Positions 17,826 through 25,331 of a stretch of DNA of 64,000 nt are shown here, in pieces. The stretch is from Streptomyces hiroshimensis. Lineage in GTDB: Bacteria > Actinomycetota > Actinomycetes > Streptomycetales > Streptomycetaceae. Position numbers and translations under genes: made by a program. The stretch covers positions 96,244 to 160,243 of the forward strand of contig NZ_BMUT01000017.1 of the NCBI RefSeq assembly GCF_014650335.1, in the 5' to 3' direction. Every line of letters begins with the position of its first letter. Positions within the stretch are counted from its first letter, which is position 1. The notes under the pieces were generated by a model. That model had not been told where the DNA came from and ran no database searches. It saw only the letters and a list, made by a program, of their open reading frames with translations.

Positions 17826-18425
17826 TCAGTGCACGGTGTCGCCCGCCGGCTCGGCTCCTTCGCACACCGCCGACGCAAGATCGGCCCGTGCCGTCTCCAC
17901 GAGCCCGTCCGCCGCGCACTGCTGGGACACTTCCAGTCCCTCGCGCAGCCGCTCGGCCGCCTCGGACAGCCGGTCGGCCCTCAGCAGCGCCGAACCGTGG
18001 GCGACGAGGGCCGCCGCGAACTCGTACTTGCACGGGGAGCGGCGCAGGTGCACGACGGCCTGACCGAGCTTCACCAGGGCCTCGTCCGGCCCGGCGACCA
18101 GGGCCGCCCGGCGCAGGGCCTCGCCGACGGCGGTGTCCGTACCGAAGCGGGCGGCATGACGGACGGCCTTGTCGGCCAGGGTGCGGGCGCGCTCGGGGTC
18201 CTCGTCCTTGAGGGCGACGGCCAGGTCGAGCGCCCAGGGAGCCCAGAGGGTGTTGTTCCGGCCGCGCTCCTCCAGCCTGCGCCCGGCGGTCTCCAGCTCC
18301 TTGATCGCCTCTTTTCTGCGGCCCTGGGCAAGCAGCAGGCGCCCGGCCAGGCACGCGGCCTCCGGCAGCACGATCGCCGGTGTGTAGGGCGGCTGGAAGC
18401 CGTTCTCCTCGGCGAAGGCCTGGGC
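17826..18425 (-). pseudogene. 3' part of AAA/TPR regulator gene, cut off by in-frame TAG
   Basis: After the TAG at 18426-18428 the same frame stays open for another 199 codons and encodes continuous TPR-like helices (AQAFAEENGFQPPYTPAIVLPE, LAGRLLLAQGRRKEAIKELETAGRRL, RARTLADKAVRHA), ending at a TGA at 17826. Codon use and helix spacing do not change across the stop, so this looks like one gene with a nonsense change; CAG (Gln) to TAG is the simplest origin. No ribosome site is visible for re-initiation. No LuxR-type helix-turn-helix is visible at the C-terminus, although LAL regulators usually carry one. A sequencing error is also possible. Confidence 0.7.
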
Positions 18426-20540
18426 CTAGTCGACCCGGCCGCGCGCGAGCAGGGTGTCGATCAGCAGGCAGGCGCCGTCCCAGTGGATCGGCAGGCCGGG
18501 GCCGAGGCGCTTGCCCAGCCGCAGGCCCTCGCGCAGCAGCACCTCGGCCTCGTCCAGCTCTCCGCGGCGGCGGAAGACCAGGCCGAGGAAGTCGTGCGCG
18601 AAGGCGAGGTGGCCGCCGCTCCAGCCGGAGATCTCGAAGGCCCGTACGGCCTCCTTGAAGAGCTCTTCGGCCTGGTCGAGCCGGTCGGTGTAGGCCAGGG
18701 TGATGCCGATGATGCTGGGGACCTCGAAGCCCCAGTCGGTGTTGGTCCAGCCCATGCCCTCGGCGAGCCGGCCGTCCACCAGGGCCCGCTCGGCGAACTC
18801 GACCACCTGCACGGCGTCCTCGCCGCGGATCATGCCGTCGAAGGCGCGCAGCGCCAGCAGGCTCCGCTCGGCGTTGTCGCGGCCGCGGATGCGTTCGGCG
18901 AGCTCGGCGATGCGGCGCGAGCGGCCCAGGGAGTCCTGCTCCTCCACCTGGATGCCCTGCCACAGATAGTGCGCGGCCTGCAGGCGCATCCGCCCGGGGC
19001 CCGGCGGGGTGCGCTCGGCCTGGTCCTTGACGACCGCGGCCGCCTCGCGGAGCTGGTTGTTGTGCGCGTAGGCCTGGGAGAGGCGGTAGGTGGCGTCGAC
19101 GCGCAGGTCCTCGCTGAGGTGCGGCAGGGAGAGCGCCGTCCTGAGGTGGTTGACGGTGGTCGGCGGCGAGGTGAGCAGCGCGGAACAGCCGAGCTCGTAG
19201 AGGACGGCGGCCCGCTCCTCCTCGGGCGGCGGCTCCTGCAGGGCGCGCTCCAGACAGCGGCGGGCCGCATCCGGCGCGCCGACCGCCAGGTGCTCGCGGG
19301 CGGCCACGCGCAGCTGCTCGACCAGCTCGGAGTCGTGGTCGGGGTGGACCTCCAGCAGGTGCCGGGAGGCCGCGGCGGCGCCGAGCCCCGCTTCGGTGAC
19401 GGACCAGGCCGCCTGCCCGTGCATGGCGGTGCGGGTGGCGGGCGGGATCGAGGCGTAGATGGCGGTGGCGATCAGCGGGTGGACGAATTCCAGGTCGATG
19501 GCGCCGGTGAGGATACGGGCGTGCCGCAGCTTGTCCGCGCACTCGGCGGCCTGGGCAGGCCCCATGCCCGCGAGGTTCGCCGCCAGGGACGGCTGGATCT
19601 CGGTGCCGAGGACGGCCGCCGCCCAGGCGAAGCGGGTGACGGCGGTGCCCAGCCGCTCCAGGCGGGACACCAGCCCGCTGCCGCGGGAGGTGGCGCCGAG
19701 GTCGCGCAGGAGGGAGGCGGACTCCTCGACCGGCTTGAGGCCGCGGTCCTGTGCCTTGGCGACCAACTCGACGGTCTCGTAGGGATTGCCGCCGGTGACG
19801 GCCCAGACCTCGCGGCAGAACGGGGCGTCGGCCTGGTCCGGGAAGGAGTCGCGCACCAGGCGGTTGACCGCTTCCGGCGTCAGGGCGCGCAGCTCCACGG
19901 GGCGGGAGCTGCGACCGGTGACCAGAGCGCGGAAGCCCGGTGCGTTCTCCGGGAGTTCCTCCGGGCGGTAGGAGATGACGGCGAGCAGCGGCGTCTCCTG
20001 CAGGCGCACGGCGAAGTAGGAGAGCCAGGTGAGCGATTCGGCGTCGGCCCAGTGGGCGTCGTCGATCATCATCACCACCGGCTCCTGCCGTGTGGCGAGT
20101 TGGGTGACGAGCCAGTCGATGCCGTCGCGCACGCCCTGGGGGTCCTGCGGACCGATCGGCGGGGCGATGCCCAGCGCGGGGCCGGCGATCTCGTACCAGC
20201 CGCCGAGCAGCTCCTTGCGGTCGCTTTCGGTCATCGGCGCCAGGAACGGCTGGAGCAGCTGGCGGACGACGTGGAAGGGGACCGGCTGCGCGGACTCGCT
20301 GCCGCGCGCGAAGAGGACGGTGCACTTGCCCGCCTCGATGGCCATCCGGCGCGTCTCGCCGAGCAACGCCGTTTTCCCCAGGCCCGCTTCGCCGCTGTAG
20401 AGCAGCAGGCCACCCAGCCGGGGCCGCCCTTCGGTCGCAGTTCCGCACAGCCTTTGCACCGCTTGTTCAGCGGCTTGCAGCTCGAGCTCCCGCTCGAACA
20501 GGGCGGCGGATGCGTTCTGTTCACGCTGATGCCCTGACAT
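18426..20540 (-). CDS. AAA-ATPase/TPR regulator (LAL-like), truncated by TAG
   Basis: The 704-residue open part of a large STAND-type ATPase. The P-loop is SGEAGLGKTALL (about residues 40-51), Walker B is VVMMIDDAHWAD (about 145-156), then FVHPLIATAIY and a TPR-like repeat region run from about residue 330. This is the architecture of LuxR-family LAL transcriptional regulators. The reading frame ends at a TAG that interrupts the TPR region; about 200 codons continue after it. ATG 20540 has GGGGAG 10 nt upstream. If truncated, the protein would keep the ATPase but lose its C-terminal helices. Target unknown. Confidence 0.75.
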   Translation of the reverse strand: MSGHQREQNASAALFERELELQAAEQAVQRLCGTATEGRPRLGGLLLYSGEAGLGKTALLGETRRMAIEAGKCTVLFARGSESAQPVPFHVVRQLLQPFLAPMTESDRKELLGGWYEIAGPALGIAPPIGPQDPQGVRDGIDWLVTQLATRQEPVVMMIDDAHWADAESLTWLSYFAVRLQETPLLAVISYRPEELPENAPGFRALVTGRSSRPVELRALTPEAVNRLVRDSFPDQADAPFCREVWAVTGGNPYETVELVAKAQDRGLKPVEESASLLRDLGATSRGSGLVSRLERLGTAVTRFAWAAAVLGTEIQPSLAANLAGMGPAQAAECADKLRHARILTGAIDLEFVHPLIATAIYASIPPATRTAMHGQAAWSVTEAGLGAAAASRHLLEVHPDHDSELVEQLRVAAREHLAVGAPDAARRCLERALQEPPPEEERAAVLYELGCSALLTSPPTTVNHLRTALSLPHLSEDLRVDATYRLSQAYAHNNQLREAAAVVKDQAERTPPGPGRMRLQAAHYLWQGIQVEEQDSLGRSRRIAELAERIRGRDNAERSLLALRAFDGMIRGEDAVQVVEFAERALVDGRLAEGMGWTNTDWGFEVPSIIGITLAYTDRLDQAEELFKEAVRAFEISGWSGGHLAFAHDFLGLVFRRRGELDEAEVLLREGLRLGKRLGPGLPIHWDGACLLIDTLLARGRVD

Positions 20541-20978
20541 GGCGATGTCTCCCCGGAAGATGTGGTGGGGCGAGCCTAGCCCCGTCCGTGAGGCCAGGGG
20601 CAGGGTTCGGCAGACGGACCACTCGGGAGCGTGACCCTCCCCCGCCCGCCCCCGGAGCCCGTTCCGCACCACGGGCAGCATGCCCAACTTGCACCGAACA
20701 CACATTCATACGATTCGTAAACCCATTCGGAATTCGAAGCGCGAGGCCATTATGGAGCCTTTCGAATTCCTACGTCAGGCCAATCTGCGAATATGACAAC
20801 TTCGCGCATGAGCCCCGCGCGACCGGCTACGCTCCATGTCGCGCAGCGGGTTGTGGCGACTACTTCACGGTGCGCACAAGTGCTGCGCCGGCGCCGTTCT
20901 CCGCGGGAGACACCCGGAGAATGCCGCGCGCCGGATCCCGTTGCAGATACGCCTCCTTACAGAGTTCCGAGGATCCCG
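20541..20978. other. 438-bp divergent intergenic region
   Basis: This gap lies between the AAA/TPR regulator (minus) and cvnA (plus). The middle (about 20700-20790) is more AT-rich than the surroundings and carries the dyad listed separately. Longer in-frame extensions of both neighbours exist but lack coding character and ribosome sites. I see no RNA gene. It should hold the promoters of both transcription units. Confidence 0.6.
20729..20770. promoter_or_regulatory. 10-bp inverted repeat with nested stem upstream of conservon
   Basis: GGAATTCGAA at 20729-20738 and TTCGAATTCC at 20761-20770 are exact reverse complements, separated by 22 bp. Inside, AGGC (20744-20747) and GCCT (20757-20760) can pair as well, leaving a 5-nt bulge and a 9-nt loop. 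It lies about 210 bp upstream of cvnA and 190 bp upstream of the divergent regulator. It may be an operator for one of the two units; between divergent genes a terminator is not expected. Confidence 0.5.
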
Positions 20979-22493
20979 ATGGTTGGTACCGGCTCGTCAG
21001 TTCAACGGCGGCCCGTCTCCGCTCTGATATGGCTGATCTCCCCCTTGGTGCTGGCCGTGTGCACGGGTACGGCGATTCTCGCCGTCGCTCCCGACGCCCG
21101 CGTGCCGGTGGCCTGGTGCGGGTCCTCGGCCACGGTCGCGGTGGCGTTGGCAAGCTCCGAGGCCGCCCGGCGGGGACGGATCATCGCCGCCTTGCGGCGG
21201 CGCTGCGCCGAGCAGGAGGCCGGCCTGCGGTACCAGCTCGACCAGCACGAGACGGAGACCCGCCGGCTGGCCAAGGAGCTGCTGCCCCGGGCCATCCACC
21301 TGCTGCAGCGCGGCGCCCCCACCGAGGTCGTGCTGCGCCACACGCTGCCCGTCCACGACCTCGAACCCGGCTACGCGGCCGCCCACCGCTCGGTGCTGAA
21401 GTCCGTCATCGAGGCCGTGCAGGCGGAGGAGGGGCTGCGTGACTCCGCGCAGCGCGCCTTCGTCAACATCGCCCGCCGCATGCAGGCCATCGTGCACCAG
21501 CAGGCCTACGACATCCGGGAGATGGAGCACAAGCACGGCAACGACCCGGACGTCTTCGGCGACCTCCTCCACCTCGACCACGGCAACGCCCTGACCGGCC
21601 GCCTCGCCGACAGCATCGCCGTCCTCGGCGGCTCCCGCCCCGGCCGCCAGTGGAAGAACGAGATCCCGCTGTACAACGTGCTCCGCGGCGCCATGTCGCG
21701 GATCCTGGAGTACCGGCGGGTCGACCTGCACTCGGTGGCCGACGTCGCCGTCGTCGGGGCCGGCGTCGAGCCGGTGATCCACGCCCTGGCCGAGCTGCTG
21801 GACAACGCCACCCGCTACTCGCCCCCGCAGACCCGGGTGCACCTGACGGCCGTGGACATCCAGTCCGGCATCGCCGTCGAGATCGAGGACGCCGGGGTCG
21901 GCCTGACCGACGAGGCGCGCCGCCGCACCGACCGCGTCCTCTCCCGCGAGGGCGCCCTCGACCTCGACGACCTCGGCGAGGCGCCGCGGCTCGGCCTCGC
22001 GGTCGTCAGCCGGCTCGCCCGCACGTACAACTTCCTGGTGTCGCTGCGGCCCTCCGCCTACGGAGGCGTCCGGGCCGTGCTGGTCATCCCCATGGACCTG
22101 ATCACCGCCAGCAAGCACCCCGGCGGCGACATCGCCCGCGCCGCCAAGCTCCCGCCCATCAAGTCCAAGCGCCGCCCGGGCCAGAAGATCCCCCCGCCCG
22201 CTCCGCAGACGGCTCCGCCGATGATGGAGCACCCCATCCCGCCACCGCTCGGGGACAGCGGGCTGCCGCAGCGGCGGCGGCGGCGCGGCCCCGCGCCGCT
22301 CCCGTTCGGCCGGGGCGCGGCCGAACGGCGGGACCGGTCACCGGCCCCGCCCGCCGCGCCGGCCGCTCCGGAGGAGGCCCCCAAGCAGCCCGGGATGTGG
22401 CTGGCCGCCTTCAACCGCGGCATCAACGGGGAGTCCCTGGAGCCGGATCCCGGCCGGCCGAACAGTGATATCCCGTCAGACAAGGAAGAGTAG
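20979..22493 (+). CDS. cvnA: Conservon sensor histidine kinase-like protein CvnA
   Basis: First gene of a conservon. The 504-residue protein has two N-terminal hydrophobic segments (LIWLISPLVLAVCTGTAILAV, and a second around VAWCGSSATVAVALAS), a helical dimerisation region with LLHLDHGNALTGRLADS, and a C-terminal HATPase_c domain with N-box ALAELLDNATRYSPP and G-box DAGVGL. The last 110 residues are Pro/Arg-rich and probably disordered. In conservons CvnA is the membrane platform that assembles CvnB, C and D into a complex likened to eukaryotic G-protein systems. ATG 20979 has GAGGA 7 nt upstream. The stop is 4 bp before cvnB. Confidence 0.92.
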   Translation: MVGTGSSVQRRPVSALIWLISPLVLAVCTGTAILAVAPDARVPVAWCGSSATVAVALASSEAARRGRIIAALRRRCAEQEAGLRYQLDQHETETRRLAKELLPRAIHLLQRGAPTEVVLRHTLPVHDLEPGYAAAHRSVLKSVIEAVQAEEGLRDSAQRAFVNIARRMQAIVHQQAYDIREMEHKHGNDPDVFGDLLHLDHGNALTGRLADSIAVLGGSRPGRQWKNEIPLYNVLRGAMSRILEYRRVDLHSVADVAVVGAGVEPVIHALAELLDNATRYSPPQTRVHLTAVDIQSGIAVEIEDAGVGLTDEARRRTDRVLSREGALDLDDLGEAPRLGLAVVSRLARTYNFLVSLRPSAYGGVRAVLVIPMDLITASKHPGGDIARAAKLPPIKSKRRPGQKIPPPAPQTAPPMMEHPIPPPLGDSGLPQRRRRRGPAPLPFGRGAAERRDRSPAPPAAPAAPEEAPKQPGMWLAAFNRGINGESLEPDPGRPNSDIPSDKEE

Positions 22494-22497
22494 CCAA

Positions 22498-22905
22498 GTG
22501 ACGCAGCCGCGGTTCAACATGGACTGGATGCTCAAGGACCTGGCAACCAGTGTTCCGCAGACCCGCCACGTGATCGTGCTGTCCTCGGACGGCCTGCGCA
22601 TGGCTCAGCACGGCACCGACCCGGACGCCGCCGACCGCCTGGCCGCCGCCTGTGCCGGACTGCAGAGCCTCTCGACGGCGATCGCCGGTGAGTTCCCGCA
22701 CGGGGACGGGCAGATGCGCCTGGTCGTGATCGAGGTCGACGGCGGATTCTTCTATCTGATGGCCGCCGGGGCCGGGGCCTTCCTGGCGGTGCTGGCCGAC
22801 GACGACGTGGACGCCGAGCTGATGGGCATGCGGATGCGGGATCTGGTGGCCCGCATCGGTTCGCATCTCACCAGTCCGCCGCGGGTCGGCGGGTCGGTGA
22901 CATGA
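22498..22905 (+). CDS. cvnB: Conservon roadblock/LC7 protein CvnB
   Basis: A 135-residue roadblock/LC7 domain protein (DWMLKDLATSVPQTRHVIVLSSDGL, VIEVDGGFFYLMAAG). In actinobacterial conservons it is the probable GTPase-activating or regulatory partner of the CvnD GTPase. GTG start at 22498 with GGAAGAG upstream. Its stop overlaps the start of cvnC by 4 bp, so translation is probably coupled. Confidence 0.94.
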   Translation: MTQPRFNMDWMLKDLATSVPQTRHVIVLSSDGLRMAQHGTDPDAADRLAAACAGLQSLSTAIAGEFPHGDGQMRLVVIEVDGGFFYLMAAGAGAFLAVLADDDVDAELMGMRMRDLVARIGSHLTSPPRVGGSVT

Positions 22906-23267
22906 GCACGGAGGGACCCGGCTCCCCGACGGCGCCCGGCAGCCCCGACCGGCTGTACATCCTCACCGGAGGCCAGGCCCGCGCGGAGCGCAAGACGGAG
23001 CTCGACCTGGTGACGCTGATCGTCTCCCGGTCCGAGGCCGACCCCGGGCTGCAGCCCGAGCACGCCGCCATCGTCAGGATGTGTGCCTACCCGCTCTCCG
23101 TCGCCGAGATATCGGCCTATCTGGAGCTGCCGGTCAGCACCCTGACCCTGCTGCTCACGGAGCTGGTGGCGGGCCGGCACGTGGAGGCCCGGCCGCCGGT
23201 CCCGGCGGCAGCCCTGCCCGACGTACAACTTCTGGAGGCGGTGATGAATGGACTACAGAAGCTCTGA
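22902..23267 (+). CDS. cvnC: Conservon DUF742 protein CvnC
   Basis: A 121-residue DUF742 protein with a winged-helix-like core (LDLVTLIVSRS, HAAIVRMCAYPLSVAEISAYLELPVSTLTLLLTELV). It occurs almost only in conservons between the roadblock protein and the GTPase, and is thought to be an adaptor in the membrane-associated complex. ATG overlaps the cvnB stop by 4 bp; the 3' end overlaps cvnD by 20 bp. Confidence 0.94.
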   Translation: MSTEGPGSPTAPGSPDRLYILTGGQARAERKTELDLVTLIVSRSEADPGLQPEHAAIVRMCAYPLSVAEISAYLELPVSTLTLLLTELVAGRHVEARPPVPAAALPDVQLLEAVMNGLQKL

Positions 23268-23886
23268 TCCCCCGGGGTTGGAGACCTATGCGGGGCCGCG
23301 CAGCGAGGACGTCCTGCCGGCCTCGGCCACCGCGGCCGTCAAGGTGGTCATCGTCGGCGGATTCGGGGTCGGCAAGACGACCCTGGTGGGCTCGGTGAGC
23401 GAGATCCGGCCGCTGACCACCGAGGAGACGATGACCCAGGCCGGTGTCGGCGTGGACGACATCGCCGGCATCGAGCACAAGACCGAGACGACCGTGGCCA
23501 TGGACTTCGGCCGGATCAGCATCAACGAGCAGCTGGTGCTGTATCTGTTCGGCACGCCCGGCCAGGAGCGCTTCTGGTTCCTGTGGAACGGCCTGTTCGA
23601 GGGCGCCCTCGGTGCGGTCGTCCTCCTCGACACCCGCCGCATGGACGTCAGTTACGACGTGATCGGGCGCCTTGAGGAGAAGGGGGTGCCGTTCGTCGTC
23701 GGCGTCAACCGCTTCCCCCAGGCCCCCAGATATCCGATGGAGAAACTCCGGGCGGCCATGGACCTCGACGACTCGGTGCCCATGGTCGACTGCGACGCCC
23801 GGGACCGCGCCTCCTGCCGCGACACCCTGCTCACCCTCATGCGCTACCTCTACACGCTCACCACCGCCTCCACGGAGCACCAGTGA
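23248..23886 (+). CDS. cvnD: Conservon small GTPase CvnD
   Basis: A 212-residue Ras-like/MglA-type GTPase with P-loop GGFGVGKTT (about residues 37-45), switch II FGTPGQERF and the base-recognition motif NRF, where an NKxD motif would be standard. It is the switch of the conservon complex. ATG at 23248 has GGAGG 7 nt upstream, inside the end of cvnC. Its stop overlaps the P450 start by 4 bp (GTGA), so the P450 belongs to the same transcript. Confidence 0.94.
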   Translation: MDYRSSDPPGLETYAGPRSEDVLPASATAAVKVVIVGGFGVGKTTLVGSVSEIRPLTTEETMTQAGVGVDDIAGIEHKTETTVAMDFGRISINEQLVLYLFGTPGQERFWFLWNGLFEGALGAVVLLDTRRMDVSYDVIGRLEEKGVPFVVGVNRFPQAPRYPMEKLRAAMDLDDSVPMVDCDARDRASCRDTLLTLMRYLYTLTTASTEHQ

Positions 23887-25331
23887 CCCTGCCTTCCGAA
23901 CGCCCCCGCACCACCTCCCCGGCCGGGCCTCCCCCGCAGTGCCCGGCACACGCGACCGGCCCCGGCGGCATCACCCGGCTCTACGGCCCCGAGGCCGAGG
24001 CCGACCCCATGGGGCTGTACGAGCGGCTCCGCCAGAAGCACGGCCAGGTGGCGCCCGTCCTGCTGCACGACGACGTCCCGGCCTGGCTCGTCCTCGGCTA
24101 CCGCGAGAACCTCGACGTGGCGCGTACCCCCTCGCGCTTCTCGCGCGACTCCCGGCGGTGGATCGAGGCGCGGGAGGGCCGCGTGGCGCCGACCCACCCG
24201 CTCGCGCCGATCACCACCTGGCAGCCGATCTGCGTCTTCGCCGACGGCCAGCAGCACGAGCGCTGGCGCGGTGCCGTCAACGACAGCATCGCCCGCTTCG
24301 ACAAGCGGGGCATCCGCCGCCACGTCACCCAGTACTCGAACCAGCTCGTCGACCGCTTCTGCGCCGCGGGCCGGGCCGATCTGGTGCACGAGTTCGCGGA
24401 GCAGCTGCCGATGATGGCGATGACGCAGCTGCTGGGCATGCCGGAGGCGTACAGCCCCCAGCTCGTCAATGCCGCCCGGGACATGATCAAGGGCACCGAG
24501 ACGGCGATCGCGAGCAACGAGTTCGTCCAGGAGACGCTGCGCAAGCTGGTGGCGCGCAAGCGCGTCGAGCCGGGCGCCGACTTCACCAGCTGGCTGCTGG
24601 AGCACCCTGCCGGGCTGTCGGACGACGAGGTGCAGCAGCATCTGCGGTTGGTGCTGATCGCGGCCTTCGAGACCACGGCGAACCTCATCGCGAACACCCT
24701 GAAGATGGTGCTCACCGACCACCGCTTCCAGGCCTCGCTGGCCGGCGGGCACATGACGCTGCCGGATGCGGTCGAGCAGGTCCTGTGGGACGAGCCGCCG
24801 TTCATCACGATCCTGGGCCGCTGGGCGACGCAGGACACGGAGCTGGCCGGTCAGCAGATCAAGGAGGGGGACGCCCTGGTCCTGGGGCTGGCCGCCGCCA
24901 ATATGGACACGGTGATCCGCCCCGATCCCGACGTCCCCGTCCACGGCAACCGCTCGCACCTGGCGTTCAGCGGCGGTCAGCACGAGTGCCCGGGCCAGGA
25001 CGTCGGCCGGGCGATCGCGGGCGAGGGTATCGACGCCCTGCTGCTGCGGCTGCCCGACCTCACCCTCGCGGTGGAGGAGCCGGAGCTGACCTACCGCTCG
25101 ACCCTGATGTCCCGTCACCTGACCGAGCTGCCGGTCCGGTTCACGGCGCGGGCGCCGCTGCCTCCGGAGGAGACGCCGACACCCGCGCCGGAGCCGCCGG
25201 CGCCCGCTCAGCCGGCCCGCGCCGAGCAGCCGGCCATCCCGGCGCCGCCGGTCCGGGCCGCCGCCGTGGAGACGCCCGGTTCGCGGCGGTCGTGGTGGAG
25301 GTCGCTGCGGCGCCTGCTGTGGCGGCGGTAG
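23883..25331 (+). CDS. CYP157-like cytochrome P450 (CvnE) lacking ExxR
   Basis: The 482-residue P450 is the fifth conservon gene. The haem loop FSGGQHECPGQ holds Cys369, and an I-helix-type stretch (VLIAAFETTANLI) is present. The K-helix reads EQVLW at residues 298-302, so the ExxR Arg is replaced by Leu; this is the known hallmark of the CYP157 family, where the usual salt bridge is absent. After about residue 420 comes a Pro/Ala-rich linker ending in a cationic, Trp-rich segment SWWRSLRRLLWRR, which looks like a membrane- or partner-binding amphipathic helix. The last 124 bp overlap the convergent terpene synthase gene. A substrate is not known, and a non-monooxygenase role is possible. Confidence 0.9.
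   Translation: MTLPSERPRTTSPAGPPPQCPAHATGPGGITRLYGPEAEADPMGLYERLRQKHGQVAPVLLHDDVPAWLVLGYRENLDVARTPSRFSRDSRRWIEAREGRVAPTHPLAPITTWQPICVFADGQQHERWRGAVNDSIARFDKRGIRRHVTQYSNQLVDRFCAAGRADLVHEFAEQLPMMAMTQLLGMPEAYSPQLVNAARDMIKGTETAIASNEFVQETLRKLVARKRVEPGADFTSWLLEHPAGLSDDEVQQHLRLVLIAAFETTANLIANTLKMVLTDHRFQASLAGGHMTLPDAVEQVLWDEPPFITILGRWATQDTELAGQQIKEGDALVLGLAAANMDTVIRPDPDVPVHGNRSHLAFSGGQHECPGQDVGRAIAGEGIDALLLRLPDLTLAVEEPELTYRSTLMSRHLTELPVRFTARAPLPPEETPTPAPEPPAPAQPARAEQPAIPAPPVRAAAVETPGSRRSWWRSLRRLLWRR

Noticed and set aside
18426..18428. TAG read as pyrrolysine or another recoded amino acid
   Set aside because: No pyl genes or recoding element are visible and Streptomyces does not use it. A nonsense change or sequencing error is simpler.
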